64,000 nt of DNA from Paraburkholderia ferrariae NBRC 106233 (lineage in GTDB: Bacteria; Pseudomonadota; Gammaproteobacteria; Burkholderiales; Burkholderiaceae): assembly GCF_000685035.1 (NCBI RefSeq), contig NZ_BAYB01000027.1, positions 62,001 through 126,000 of the forward strand, written 5' to 3'. Each line of letters begins with the position of its first letter. Within the stretch, counting starts at the first letter, position 1. The notes under the pieces are model-generated. The model saw only the letters and a program-made list of their open reading frames with translations, did no database searches and was not told the origin of the DNA. This document shows, piece after piece, positions 16,657 through 24,921 of the stretch. The translations under genes were made by a program, and so were the position numbers.

Positions 16657-18294
16657 ATGGAAGCGACTGCCCACGTCGATACCTTCGCCCGCGATAACCT
16701 ACCGCCCGAGTCGCAATGGCCCGAGCTGCTGCTCGACAATCCCGACGTCGCCTACCCGGCGCGGCTCAATTGCGCGGCGGAACTGCTGGACCGCGCGATC
16801 GAGGCGGGACGCGGCGCGGCGCCCGCGATCTGGTCCGAAGTCGATGGCAAACCGCACGCCACGACCTATGCGCAGTTGCGCACGCTCGTGGATCGCAGCG
16901 CGCATGTTCTCGTCGAAGACATGGGTCTCGTGCCCGGCAACCGCGTGCTGTTGCGCGGCCCGAACACGCTGCAGATGGCCGTGGCCTTCCTCGCCGCGCT
17001 GAAGGCCGGTCTCGTGGTCGTGCCGACCATGCCGCTCCTGCGCGCCAAGGAGCTCAAGCAGATCGTGGACAAGGCGCAGGTCGCCGCGGCGCTCTGCGAC
17101 GTGCGGCTAACCGACGAACTCTCGCGCTGCACGAATCCCGAAGACGAATTTTTCTGCGCCGGCCTGAAGCAGGTGCGCTACTTCCACGACGATGCGCCGG
17201 GGAGCCTGGAGCAGCTTGCGGCCGGCAAGCCCGATACGTTCATCGCCTGCAACACGGCGAGCGACGATGTGTGCCTGATCGCATTCACGAGCGGCACGAC
17301 CGGCACGCCGAAGGGCTGCATGCACTTTCATCGCGACGTGCTCGCGATGTGCGACCTGTTCCCGCGTCATGTGTTGAAACCCACGGCCGATGATGTGTTC
17401 TGCGGCACGCCGCCCCTCGCCTTCACGTTCGGCCTGGGCGGCATTCTGTGCTTCCCGTTGCGCGCCGGCGCCTCGACGGTGCTGATCGAGAAGCTCACGC
17501 CGGCGCTCCTGCTGCAAGCTATCGAGCGGTTTCGCGCGACGATCGTCTTCACGGCGCCCACGTTCTACCGGCAGATGGCACCGCTTGTTAAGGATGCCGA
17601 TATTTCCAGCTTGCGCAAGACCGTTTCCGCGGGCGAAGCGCTTCCGCAGGCAACGCGCGACCTCTGGCGCGAAGCGACGGGCATCGAGATGATCGACGGC
17701 ATCGGCGGCACCGAGATGATTCATATCTTCATCTCGTCGGCCGGCGGCGAGGTGCGCCCCGGTTCAATCGGACGCGCCGTGCCGGGCTATGTCGTGCAAG
17801 CGCTCGACGATGCGCTCGAACCGGTGGCGCCTGGCGCGACAGGCCACCTTGCCGTGCGCGGCCCGACCGGATGCCGCTATCTCGCCGACGAACGGCAGAT
17901 GAAGTTCGTGCGCAATGGCTGGAACCTGCCGGGCGATGCGGTCTCGATCGACGCGGACGGCTACGTGTACTACCAGGCGCGCGCCGACGACATGATCGTC
18001 TCCTCCGGCTACAACATTGCGGGCCCCGAGGTGGAGACCGTGCTCATGCAACACCCGGCGGTGGCGGAGTGCGGCGTGATCGGCACGCCCGACGAGGTGC
18101 GCGGACAGGTGGTGAAGGCCTTCGTCGTGCTGCGGCCCGGATTCGAGGGCGACGAGGCGATGGTGAGCGAGCTTCAGAATTTCGTGAAGAACGCCGTGGC
18201 GGCATACAAGTATCCGCGGGTGGTGACGTTTATCAATGCGCTGCCGCGTACGGAGACGGGCAAGCTCAAGCGTGCGGTGTTGAGGACGATGTGA
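16657..18294 (+). CDS. abmG: 2-aminobenzoate-CoA ligase (benzoate-CoA ligase family)
   Basis: 545-residue ANL-superfamily ligase. Signatures are LNCAAELLDR, the P-loop-like FTSGTTGTPKGCMHFHRDVL, GTPPLAFTFGLGGILCFPLR, DGIGGTEMIHIFISS, the adenylate-binding WNLPGDAVSIDADGYVYYQ, and the catalytic Lys region LPRTETGKLKR. The layout matches benzoate and 2-aminobenzoate-CoA ligases. ATP-dependent activation of anthranilate to anthraniloyl-CoA is the entry step for the monooxygenase/reductase encoded at the head of the operon. It is the last gene of the set, 60 bases after the RidA gene. Benzoate or another aryl acid cannot be excluded by sequence alone. Confidence 0.9.
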   Translation: MEATAHVDTFARDNLPPESQWPELLLDNPDVAYPARLNCAAELLDRAIEAGRGAAPAIWSEVDGKPHATTYAQLRTLVDRSAHVLVEDMGLVPGNRVLLRGPNTLQMAVAFLAALKAGLVVVPTMPLLRAKELKQIVDKAQVAAALCDVRLTDELSRCTNPEDEFFCAGLKQVRYFHDDAPGSLEQLAAGKPDTFIACNTASDDVCLIAFTSGTTGTPKGCMHFHRDVLAMCDLFPRHVLKPTADDVFCGTPPLAFTFGLGGILCFPLRAGASTVLIEKLTPALLLQAIERFRATIVFTAPTFYRQMAPLVKDADISSLRKTVSAGEALPQATRDLWREATGIEMIDGIGGTEMIHIFISSAGGEVRPGSIGRAVPGYVVQALDDALEPVAPGATGHLAVRGPTGCRYLADERQMKFVRNGWNLPGDAVSIDADGYVYYQARADDMIVSSGYNIAGPEVETVLMQHPAVAECGVIGTPDEVRGQVVKAFVVLRPGFEGDEAMVSELQNFVKNAVAAYKYPRVVTFINALPRTETGKLKRAVLRTM

Positions 18295-18530
18295 GGGGTG
18301 GGGGCGGTGCTTATGGTTGGTGAACCCCGCCCTTCTATTAGTAATTCAACGTAATACGTTAAATATCCAACTATATACGGTGATTAATTTGACATTATTC
18401 ATATAATGTTGATTTTATTGAAAAAAGCGCGTTCCAATTCGAACCTTGGCGCCTGCAAACGCCGAAACGGCGTCCAAAGCAGAGCGCACCGCCAAAACCG
18501 CACCGCCCTGCCCCGGCCCCCGTCGCACCA

Positions 18531-19592
18531 TCACGCCGGTGCCCGTGCCTCCCGAATCCACGCCGAAAGCAGCGTCGAAGACACCGCGAGTATCACCGGC
18601 CCGATGAAGAGACCCACGATCCCGAACGCGAACATGCCGCCCAGCACGCCCGAAAGAATCAGCAGCATCGAGAGATTGACGCCGCGCTTGATCAACATCG
18701 GCCGCAGCAGCTTGTCCACGAGTTCGACCACCACGTACCACACCAGCAAGAGGGTCGCCGCGATACGCGCGTCGTGCATGAAGAGCCACGCCACGCCGCC
18801 CAGCATCGGCAGGAACGGACCGATCTGCGCGAGGCACAGCATCAGCAGCACCGCCGTGAGCACACCCGCACCGGGTACGCCGGCCACCCACAGCCCGATG
18901 CCGCCGAGCGCCGACTGGATCACCGCCGTCACCACGATGCCGAGCGCAACCGCACGAATCGATGCGCCGGCAAGACGCACGGCCTCCCTGCCGTACTGCG
19001 GGGAGATGCGGCTGGCAAAGCGCGTGACATACGCGCCCGCATGCTCCCCCTGGCTGTAAAGCACGCCGGTAATGATCACCGTCACGAACATGTGGATCAC
19101 GAACACGCCCACCGAAGCGGCGTGCCCGATCAGCCAGTGGGCGGCGATCGACACATAGGGCTCCAGTTGGGCAAGCATGCCGCCGGGGCCGGCGTCGGAG
19201 AGCGTCTGCCACTTGTCCGCGATCCGCGTACCGACCAGCGGCACCTCGTGAATCCAGTCCGGCGGCGGAGCGAGCGTGTAATCGGGCAGGCTGCGGATCA
19301 GCTTCATGATGTCGCCGCCGTGCTGCGCAAGCGTCGAAATGGCTTCGTAGAGAGGCAGGACGATCACGAACAGCAGGATCACCAGCATGACCAGCGTGGC
19401 GATCCAGCGGCGGTTGCCGCAGCGGCGCTCGACAGCGAGCATCGCGGGCCAGGTGGCAACGACGATGGTGGTCGCCCAGATGAGCCCCGGGATGAACGGG
19501 CGCATGACGTAGAGCGAGCCGATCGTCAGGGCGCACAAAATGGCGACGACAAAGAGAACGCGGGCAATATCCGGCGAGTCTTGCGGCTTCAC
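18531..19592 (-). CDS. AI-2E family transporter (PerM/YdiK-like permease)
   Basis: About 353 residues with seven to eight membrane segments, including VLFVVAILCALTIGSLYVM, FIPGLIWATTIVVATWP and WIATLVMLVILLFVIVLPLY. There is a periplasmic domain in the middle. The conserved C-terminal half reads AQIGPFLPMLGGVAWLF and DKLLRPMLIKRGVNLSML, then GVLGGMFAFGIVGLFIGPVI. Members export diverse solutes; AI-2 export is shown only for a few. A GTG start at 19592 is chosen because AGAGGA precedes it by seven bases and the membrane domain begins soon after. An in-frame ATG at 19640 would add a 16-residue hydrophilic leader. No operon partner is evident. Confidence 0.9.
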   Translation of the reverse strand: MKPQDSPDIARVLFVVAILCALTIGSLYVMRPFIPGLIWATTIVVATWPAMLAVERRCGNRRWIATLVMLVILLFVIVLPLYEAISTLAQHGGDIMKLIRSLPDYTLAPPPDWIHEVPLVGTRIADKWQTLSDAGPGGMLAQLEPYVSIAAHWLIGHAASVGVFVIHMFVTVIITGVLYSQGEHAGAYVTRFASRISPQYGREAVRLAGASIRAVALGIVVTAVIQSALGGIGLWVAGVPGAGVLTAVLLMLCLAQIGPFLPMLGGVAWLFMHDARIAATLLLVWYVVVELVDKLLRPMLIKRGVNLSMLLILSGVLGGMFAFGIVGLFIGPVILAVSSTLLSAWIREARAPA

Positions 19593-19816
19593 GGTGTTTT
19601 CCTCTTTGCGGGCGCCGCATCGGGCGCCGGGTTCGGGCATGAGCGGCCCCTCTCTCGGCGGGACCGCAGCGTGGCCGCCAGTCTAGCGCGGATGCCGGCA
19701 AGGCTACGCGAGCCCGTCCGCCAATCGCTCCGCATCGCGCAGGCCCGCGCGGCGGGCATGCCGCCGCTCTGGAATAATGGTGGCTCCCCGAACTCCCCTT
19801 CGCGAAGAGATCCGCC

Positions 19817-20599
19817 ATGTCCGTTTCCGATCAGAAACTCCCCTGCGTGCTGTTGACCAACGACGACGGTATCGACGCCCCGGGCCTCGCCGTGCTCGAA
19901 GCCGTCGCGGCCGAACTGGCGCACGAAGTGTGGGTCGTGGCGCCGGAGCACGATCAGAGCGGCACCTCGCATTCCATCAGCCTGCACTCGCCGTTGCGCG
20001 TCACCCGCCGCGGCGAGCGGCGCTTCGGCGTGCTCGGCACGCCCGGAGACTGTGTGGTGATGGCCGTACGGCATCTGATGGGCGACGTGCGGCCCGCCCT
20101 CGTGCTCTCGGGCATCAACCGTGGCGGCAATCTCGGTGTGGAAACGATGTTTTCCGGAACGGTGGGCGCGGCCATGACCGGCCTGTTGCTCGGCGTGCCT
20201 TCGATCGCGCTCAGCCAGACCTTCCGCGACCGCGAGCGGGTGCGCTGGGATACGGCACGTGCACTCGCGCCGGAAACGATCCGGCGCCTCGCGGCCGTTG
20301 CCCACGACGCGCCCGTGTGTCTGAACGTGAATTTTCCCGACATCGACGCGAGCGCGGCCGGCCCGCTCACCGTGACGCGCCAGGGCGTGGGCCTCGTGCA
20401 GGGGATCGACGTGGTGCCGCAGATCGATCCGCGCGGCATCGACTATCACTGGCTGCGCTTCAACCGCGGCCCTCGCGAAAACGGCCCGGATACGGAAACG
20501 GCGGTCGTCAACTCGGGCCGCGTTTCCGTCACGCCGCTGCACTTCGAGCGCACCGACGAGCGGGTGTTCGCGCACCTGCGGGCCGCGCTGGGCGCCTAG
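19817..20599 (+). CDS. surE: SurE-family 5'/3'-nucleotidase
   Basis: 260-residue SurE. The N-terminal LLTNDDGIDAPGL carries the metal-binding DD pair. VVAPEHDQSGTSHSISLHSP, GTPGDCV, LVLSGINRGGNLG and TMFSGTVGAAMTGLLLG follow, all diagnostic. The enzyme dephosphorylates nucleoside monophosphates. In beta-proteobacteria the main surE lies with pcm/nlpD/rpoS. This copy stands alone, convergent with a thioesterase gene, so it may be a paralogue. The sequence is complete. Confidence 0.92.
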   Translation: MSVSDQKLPCVLLTNDDGIDAPGLAVLEAVAAELAHEVWVVAPEHDQSGTSHSISLHSPLRVTRRGERRFGVLGTPGDCVVMAVRHLMGDVRPALVLSGINRGGNLGVETMFSGTVGAAMTGLLLGVPSIALSQTFRDRERVRWDTARALAPETIRRLAAVAHDAPVCLNVNFPDIDASAAGPLTVTRQGVGLVQGIDVVPQIDPRGIDYHWLRFNRGPRENGPDTETAVVNSGRVSVTPLHFERTDERVFAHLRAALGA

Positions 20600-20633
20600 G
20601 TCAGCACACGCGGCGGCACACGGCAAAACGCAT

Positions 20634-21038
20634 CTAGCGTTCGATGGCGGCGCGCAGATCGTCGGGAATCGCAATGGCCCGATGCGTGTCGAGCGAGGTC
20701 GTCACGATGGTCTGCCGCGCCGCCATGCGCACGACTCCGTCCGCGCCCGTGCAGGCCCAGGCGAGCGCGAGCGACTTCTCGCCCAGCCGTTCGACGTCGA
20801 GCGAGAGCACGACTTCGTCGCCCATCTTGCTGACCGCCTTGAAGTCCGCCTCAAGATGCACGGTCGGCATGCCGATGCGGCGCGCGCCGATCACGCCGTG
20901 ATAGCCCCCGGGCAGGAGCGAGTCGATCCACGCTTCGACCAGATCGTTGAACAGTACGAAGTACTGCGGATAGAACACGATACCGGCCGGATCGCATTCG
21001 GAAAACCGGATCTTGTGTTTTTGCGTATAGCTGTGCAT
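20634..21038 (-). CDS. Acyl-CoA thioesterase, 4-hydroxybenzoyl-CoA thioesterase type
   Basis: 134-residue single hot-dog domain. The N-terminus IRFSECDPAGIVFYPQYF holds the conserved Asp of the 4HBT active site (about residue 16). LVEAWIDSLLPGGYHGVIGA and VHLEADFKAVSKMGDEVVLS follow. Proteins of this type form tetramers and hydrolyse aryl- or acyl-CoA esters. The CDPAGIVFYP motif is closest to 4-hydroxybenzoyl-CoA thioesterases, but the substrate is not fixed by sequence. The gene is followed closely by nothing on its strand and precedes no aromatic genes. It might relieve CoA trapping in the aryl-CoA pathway encoded nearby (speculative). Confidence 0.87.
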   Translation of the reverse strand: MHSYTQKHKIRFSECDPAGIVFYPQYFVLFNDLVEAWIDSLLPGGYHGVIGARRIGMPTVHLEADFKAVSKMGDEVVLSLDVERLGEKSLALAWACTGADGVVRMAARQTIVTTSLDTHRAIAIPDDLRAAIER

Positions 21039-21062
21039 GTCGGCAATCCAGCGCGTCTCGAC

Positions 21063-21653
21063 TTAAATGACGAGGCGCGACACCTTGACGCCTTCCAGCG
21101 AGATGCCGGCCATCAATCCTGCATTGGTCAGCACGAAGGCTTCGACGGGGCTCGTGGCAGTGGAAGTATCGACATTGCCGTTCGCCCCCACGGTCACGAG
21201 CGCCACGGTGGCGTCGGCGCCGGCCGACCAGCCCTGGCTGCTCAGGAAACGATCCAGTGCCTCGCGAGTCATGAACGCGAAGATGATTGCCTGCGACTGC
21301 GCACCGATCTGCAGTCCGAACGATCCACCCACGGTGCTGTAGTAGCCCGTCGTGCGGCCGTCCACGCGCAGCGCACCGGTGCCGTACTGGCCGCCGATCC
21401 AGAAGCCCGCTGAAATCACGCCCGGAAACACGAGCACGCCGCTCGCCTTCGAAAGCAGTTCGTGCGAGCCGCCCACCTTGCTGTAGAGCCGGGCGAGCGT
21501 GGCGTCCACGTCCGCGTCGATGCTCTGGCGCTTCGCTGCGTTTTGGGCCTCCAGGTCGCCGCCGCCTGGCGGCGTCGTGGTGCAGCCCGCGAGCGCAAGG
21601 CCCGCCGTGGCAAGAGCGGCGCTGGAATGAAGAAGAAATTGGCGTCGGCGCAT
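21063..21653 (-). CDS. SYLF/YSC84-domain lipid-binding lipoprotein
   Basis: 196 residues. A Tat-like MRRRQFLLHSSAALATAG leader and a lipobox (LALAGC) suggest an exported lipoprotein. The SYLF domain follows, with LSKASGVLVFPGVISAGFWI, TGYYSTVGGSFGLQIGAQSQ and ALVTVGANGNVDTS. SYLF domains bind phosphoinositides in eukaryotes and lipids generally. The bacterial role is unknown. It lies upstream of the thioesterase gene on the same strand with a 24-base gap, so the two may be co-transcribed. Confidence 0.88.
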   Translation of the reverse strand: MRRRQFLLHSSAALATAGLALAGCTTTPPGGGDLEAQNAAKRQSIDADVDATLARLYSKVGGSHELLSKASGVLVFPGVISAGFWIGGQYGTGALRVDGRTTGYYSTVGGSFGLQIGAQSQAIIFAFMTREALDRFLSSQGWSAGADATVALVTVGANGNVDTSTATSPVEAFVLTNAGLMAGISLEGVKVSRLVI

Positions 21654-21961
21654 AACGGTGTTCCTGTAGAAGTCGATTTCAGTGGCTTCGATTGCCTGCC
21701 GGGCTGGCCGCGCGGGTCGCGCTGATCAGACTCGCGCGCGCTCGCCCGGGGAAGGGGCATCAGCATAACGCGCCGGGCCGCCCGCGGGCAGAAATTACCG
21801 CAACGGCCGTGCCCGCTGGCCCCTGGCGGGATAAGACCCCAGGCCGGCTACCGAGTTCGCCTTTCTCCGTGAAAACCCCGGGCAGGCACCAGCGGCGGGA
21901 AGCCGCGTGCGCAGGTCCGACACCCCGTGTTACACTGCGCCGCGATTTTCCTTTCACTCTC
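21654..21961. other. Divergent intergenic region
   Basis: About 300 bases between the SYLF gene (leftward) and the DUF2946 gene (rightward). No additional gene or clear operator seen. Confidence 0.4.
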
Positions 21962-22333
21962 ATGACTGCACGCAAGCACGTACTGCTGACCGCATGGCTT
22001 GGCCTCGTCGCCATGTGGCTCATCGTGCTTGCGCCGCCCGCGAGCCAGCTCGTGGAAGCGCATCGCGCGCACGAGCCCGATGCCATGTTCGCGTTGTGCT
22101 CGGCCGGCCAGTCCGATACGGCGGCAACGCATCTGTCACACGACGACGCGTTCGGTGCCTGCGGCTACTGCCATCTGCTCCAGCACCAGACAGCGATGAC
22201 CTCCGTCGCGCCGCCGCAACTGGCCGCTACCCCGCTGATCCGCGTAGCGACCGTCGCGGCGCTCTCCACCCGCTTCACTCCGCTCGGCGCGTTCCCGTCC
22301 GGGCGCCCACGCGCACCACCCTTCGTTTCCTGA
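21962..22333 (+). CDS. DUF2946-family membrane-anchored protein
   Basis: 123 residues. One N-terminal hydrophobic segment (LLTAWLGLVAMWLIVLAPPA) anchors or exports it. A His/Cys-rich patch follows (LSHDDAFGACGYCHLLQHQT), typical of DUF2946. The C-terminus is Pro/Arg-rich. DUF2946 proteins commonly sit beside TonB-dependent receptors and copper-related genes, and the CGYCH plus His cluster could bind a metal. It is the first gene of a likely operon with the TonB receptor 96 bases downstream and the PepSY protein after it. No clear ribosome site was seen, and the start rests on the hydrophobic segment. Function unproven. Confidence 0.8.
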   Translation: MTARKHVLLTAWLGLVAMWLIVLAPPASQLVEAHRAHEPDAMFALCSAGQSDTAATHLSHDDAFGACGYCHLLQHQTAMTSVAPPQLAATPLIRVATVAALSTRFTPLGAFPSGRPRAPPFVS

Positions 22334-22429
22334 CCGCTGCCGTCACCGGCCGTTCCTGCACGCCCGCCTGATCCGCTGATCGCGCCGGGGCGTGCACGGC
22401 CGCTCGTCCATCGCAACCGGAAACTTTTC

Positions 22430-24856
22430 ATGTCTACGCCTTACCCGCGCAGCGGCGGCGCTCGCCTGCACGAGCGCGCCGTGCCGCGCGCGCTGCGCCA
22501 CGCCCGCCTCGTCCTCACTGCGAGCGCCCCGCTCGGCCTGCTGCCGCTGCCCCTGTCTTTAGCCTTCCCTTTGGCCCTCTCCTTCGCCGCGCCGGCCGCG
22601 CGCGCGCAAACCGCCGCGACCCAGACACTGGCCGATACGGCCACGCTGCCCACCGTCACGGTGAATGCTTCCGCGCCCAGCCAGGGCGGCGCGCCCGCGG
22701 CCGCCGTCGATCCGAACCTGCCCGCCACGGTCGAAACCGTCACGCCGGCACAGTTCCAGAACTGGAACGTGGTGAACACCGAAGACGTGCTGAAGTACCT
22801 GCCCAACCTGGCGGTGCGCAAGCGCTTCGTCGGCGACCTCAACTCGATCATCGCGGTGCACGGCACGAGCAACACGCAAAGCGCGCGCGGGCTCGTCTAC
22901 GCGGACGGCCTCCTGCTCTCGAACCTGCTCGGCAACAGCTACTCGTTTCCGCCGCGCTGGTCGATGGTGTTCCCCGACCAGATCCAGCAGGTCGATGTGA
23001 TCTACGGGCCGTATTCGGCGCTTTATCCGGGCAACTCGCTTGGTGCGACCGTGCTGATCACCACGCGCATGCCGAAGCAGTTCGAAGCCACCGCCGACGT
23101 CAAGGGCTTCACGCAGCACTTCAGCCTCTTTGGCGTCAACGAAAACTTCAACGGCAGCGAGACGAGCGCCTCGATCGGCGACCGCATCGGCAAGTTCTCG
23201 TACCTCCTCGGCGTGAACCACCTCGAAAACACGAGCCAGCCGCTGCAGTTCGCCACGCTCGCCCAATCGGCCACGCCGGCAAAGCCCGGCGACACGCCGG
23301 TGCACGGCGCGTACTTCTACAACAACCAGACCAATGCGCGAACCGTGGTGCTGGGCGTGAACGGCGAAGGCATCGAGCACACCATCCAGGACCAGCTCAA
23401 GCTGCGCATGCAGTACGACTTCACGCCCGCCGTGCAAGGCGGCCTGACGCTCGGATACTGGCACCAGAGCTACAACAGCAGCACCTCTACGTTTCTCTAC
23501 GACGCGAACGGCAACCCCGTGTACAGCGGCAAGGTCGCCATCGACGGCGACGAGTACAACATTCCGGCCGCCGCCCTCGCGCCCAGCAGCGGCTGGAGCG
23601 AAAACTGGCTCTACGGCGCCACGCTGCGCACGCACCAGGCGAGCGGCTGGAACGCCGAGGCCACTGCTTCGTACTACGACGTATCGAACAGCGTCGCGCG
23701 CACGGCCAGCCAGGGGGGACCGGGCGACGGTCCGGGCGTCGTGACGTTCGGCGACGGCACGGGCTGGAAGACGCTCGATCTGAAGACAACGTGGACGCCG
23801 GCCACGCCCGAGGCCGGACTCGGCGCACACTGGCTGACCTTCGGCTATCACTACGACAACTACTTTCTCGACAACCGCACGTACAACACGCTCGCGTGGC
23901 GCGACGGCGGCGCGGGCAGTTTCGCGAATGCGTTCTCGGGCAAGACGCAAACCCAGGCGCTCTACGCCCAGGACGCCTGGCGCTTCCTGCCGCGCTGGAA
24001 ATTCGTCTACGGCGCGCGCTGGGAAGACTGGCGCGCCTACGACGGCTACCAGGCGCTGGGCGCTTCGACGGTGCCGTACGCGAGCGCGAGCGACCAGCAC
24101 GTCTCGCCCAAAGCGTCGCTCTCGTTCGACGTCACCGACGACCTCACGCTGCGCGCCTCGATCGGCCGCGCGTACCGCTTCCCGACCGTGAGCGAACTGT
24201 TCCAGGGCCAGATAAACGGCTCGTCGATTGTGAACAACAACCCGAACCTGCGCCCCGAAGACGATCTCTCGAAGGAGCTCACCGCCGAATGGGCCCACTG
24301 GAACGGGCTCTTTCGCTTCTCGCTCTTCCAGGACGACGTGAAGAACACGATTTTCAGCCAGACCGACACGACCGTCATTCCGAACGTCACGAACTTCCAG
24401 AACATCGGCAAGGTGCGCTCGCGCGGCGTGGAGACGAGCTACCAGGGACAGGACGTACTCCTGAACGGTCTGGACCTCGCGGCAAGCGTGGCGTACACGC
24501 AGTCGAAGATTCTGGAGAACGCGCAGAATCCGGCCAGCGTGGGCAAGTACTTCTACCGCATACCGCTGTGGCGCGCGAATCTCGTCGCCACATGGCGCTT
24601 CGACGCGCGCTCGGCGCTCACGGTGGGCGTGCGTTACTCGGGGCGCCAGTACAACACGCTCACCAACGTCGATACCAACCCGGACGTGTTCGGCGGCACG
24701 AGCAGCTACACGGTCGCCGACGTGAAGTTCACGTTCCGGCCGACGAAAACGAGCGAGATCGGCGTGGGCATCGACAACCTCTTCGACGAACGCTACTTCG
24801 TCTATCACCCGTATCCGGGCCGCACGTTCTACTGCGAGGCGAAGCTGCGCCTCTGA
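22430..24856 (+). CDS. TonB-dependent outer-membrane receptor
   Basis: 808 residues. A long signal region ends near residue 60 (LALSFAAPAARAQ). A TonB-box-like LPTVTVNA follows, then a plug domain with VLKYLPNLAVRKRFVG and QIQQVDVIYGPYSALYPGNS, and a 22-strand-type barrel ending GIGVGIDNLFDERYFVYHPY and YCEAKLRL. It lacks a carboxypeptidase-like N-terminal extension and the signalling domain of FecA-type transducers. Together with DUF2946 and a PepSY protein whose loop is Met/His-rich, uptake of copper or a metal-chelate is most likely. Siderophore uptake is the alternative. Confidence 0.9.
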   Translation: MSTPYPRSGGARLHERAVPRALRHARLVLTASAPLGLLPLPLSLAFPLALSFAAPAARAQTAATQTLADTATLPTVTVNASAPSQGGAPAAAVDPNLPATVETVTPAQFQNWNVVNTEDVLKYLPNLAVRKRFVGDLNSIIAVHGTSNTQSARGLVYADGLLLSNLLGNSYSFPPRWSMVFPDQIQQVDVIYGPYSALYPGNSLGATVLITTRMPKQFEATADVKGFTQHFSLFGVNENFNGSETSASIGDRIGKFSYLLGVNHLENTSQPLQFATLAQSATPAKPGDTPVHGAYFYNNQTNARTVVLGVNGEGIEHTIQDQLKLRMQYDFTPAVQGGLTLGYWHQSYNSSTSTFLYDANGNPVYSGKVAIDGDEYNIPAAALAPSSGWSENWLYGATLRTHQASGWNAEATASYYDVSNSVARTASQGGPGDGPGVVTFGDGTGWKTLDLKTTWTPATPEAGLGAHWLTFGYHYDNYFLDNRTYNTLAWRDGGAGSFANAFSGKTQTQALYAQDAWRFLPRWKFVYGARWEDWRAYDGYQALGASTVPYASASDQHVSPKASLSFDVTDDLTLRASIGRAYRFPTVSELFQGQINGSSIVNNNPNLRPEDDLSKELTAEWAHWNGLFRFSLFQDDVKNTIFSQTDTTVIPNVTNFQNIGKVRSRGVETSYQGQDVLLNGLDLAASVAYTQSKILENAQNPASVGKYFYRIPLWRANLVATWRFDARSALTVGVRYSGRQYNTLTNVDTNPDVFGGTSSYTVADVKFTFRPTKTSEIGVGIDNLFDERYFVYHPYPGRTFYCEAKLRL

Positions 24857-24921
24857 GCGCCGCCGAACGCCCGCCGACACCACCGCGCCGAAACTGGCAC
24901 GAACTTCGAGAGGAACATCCG

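Noticed and set aside
18389..18418. TTGACA with a weak TTTTAT and a 7-bp inverted repeat (ACATTAT/ATAATGT)
   Set aside because: No rightward gene follows; probably chance in an AT-rich spacer, although a small RNA cannot be excluded.
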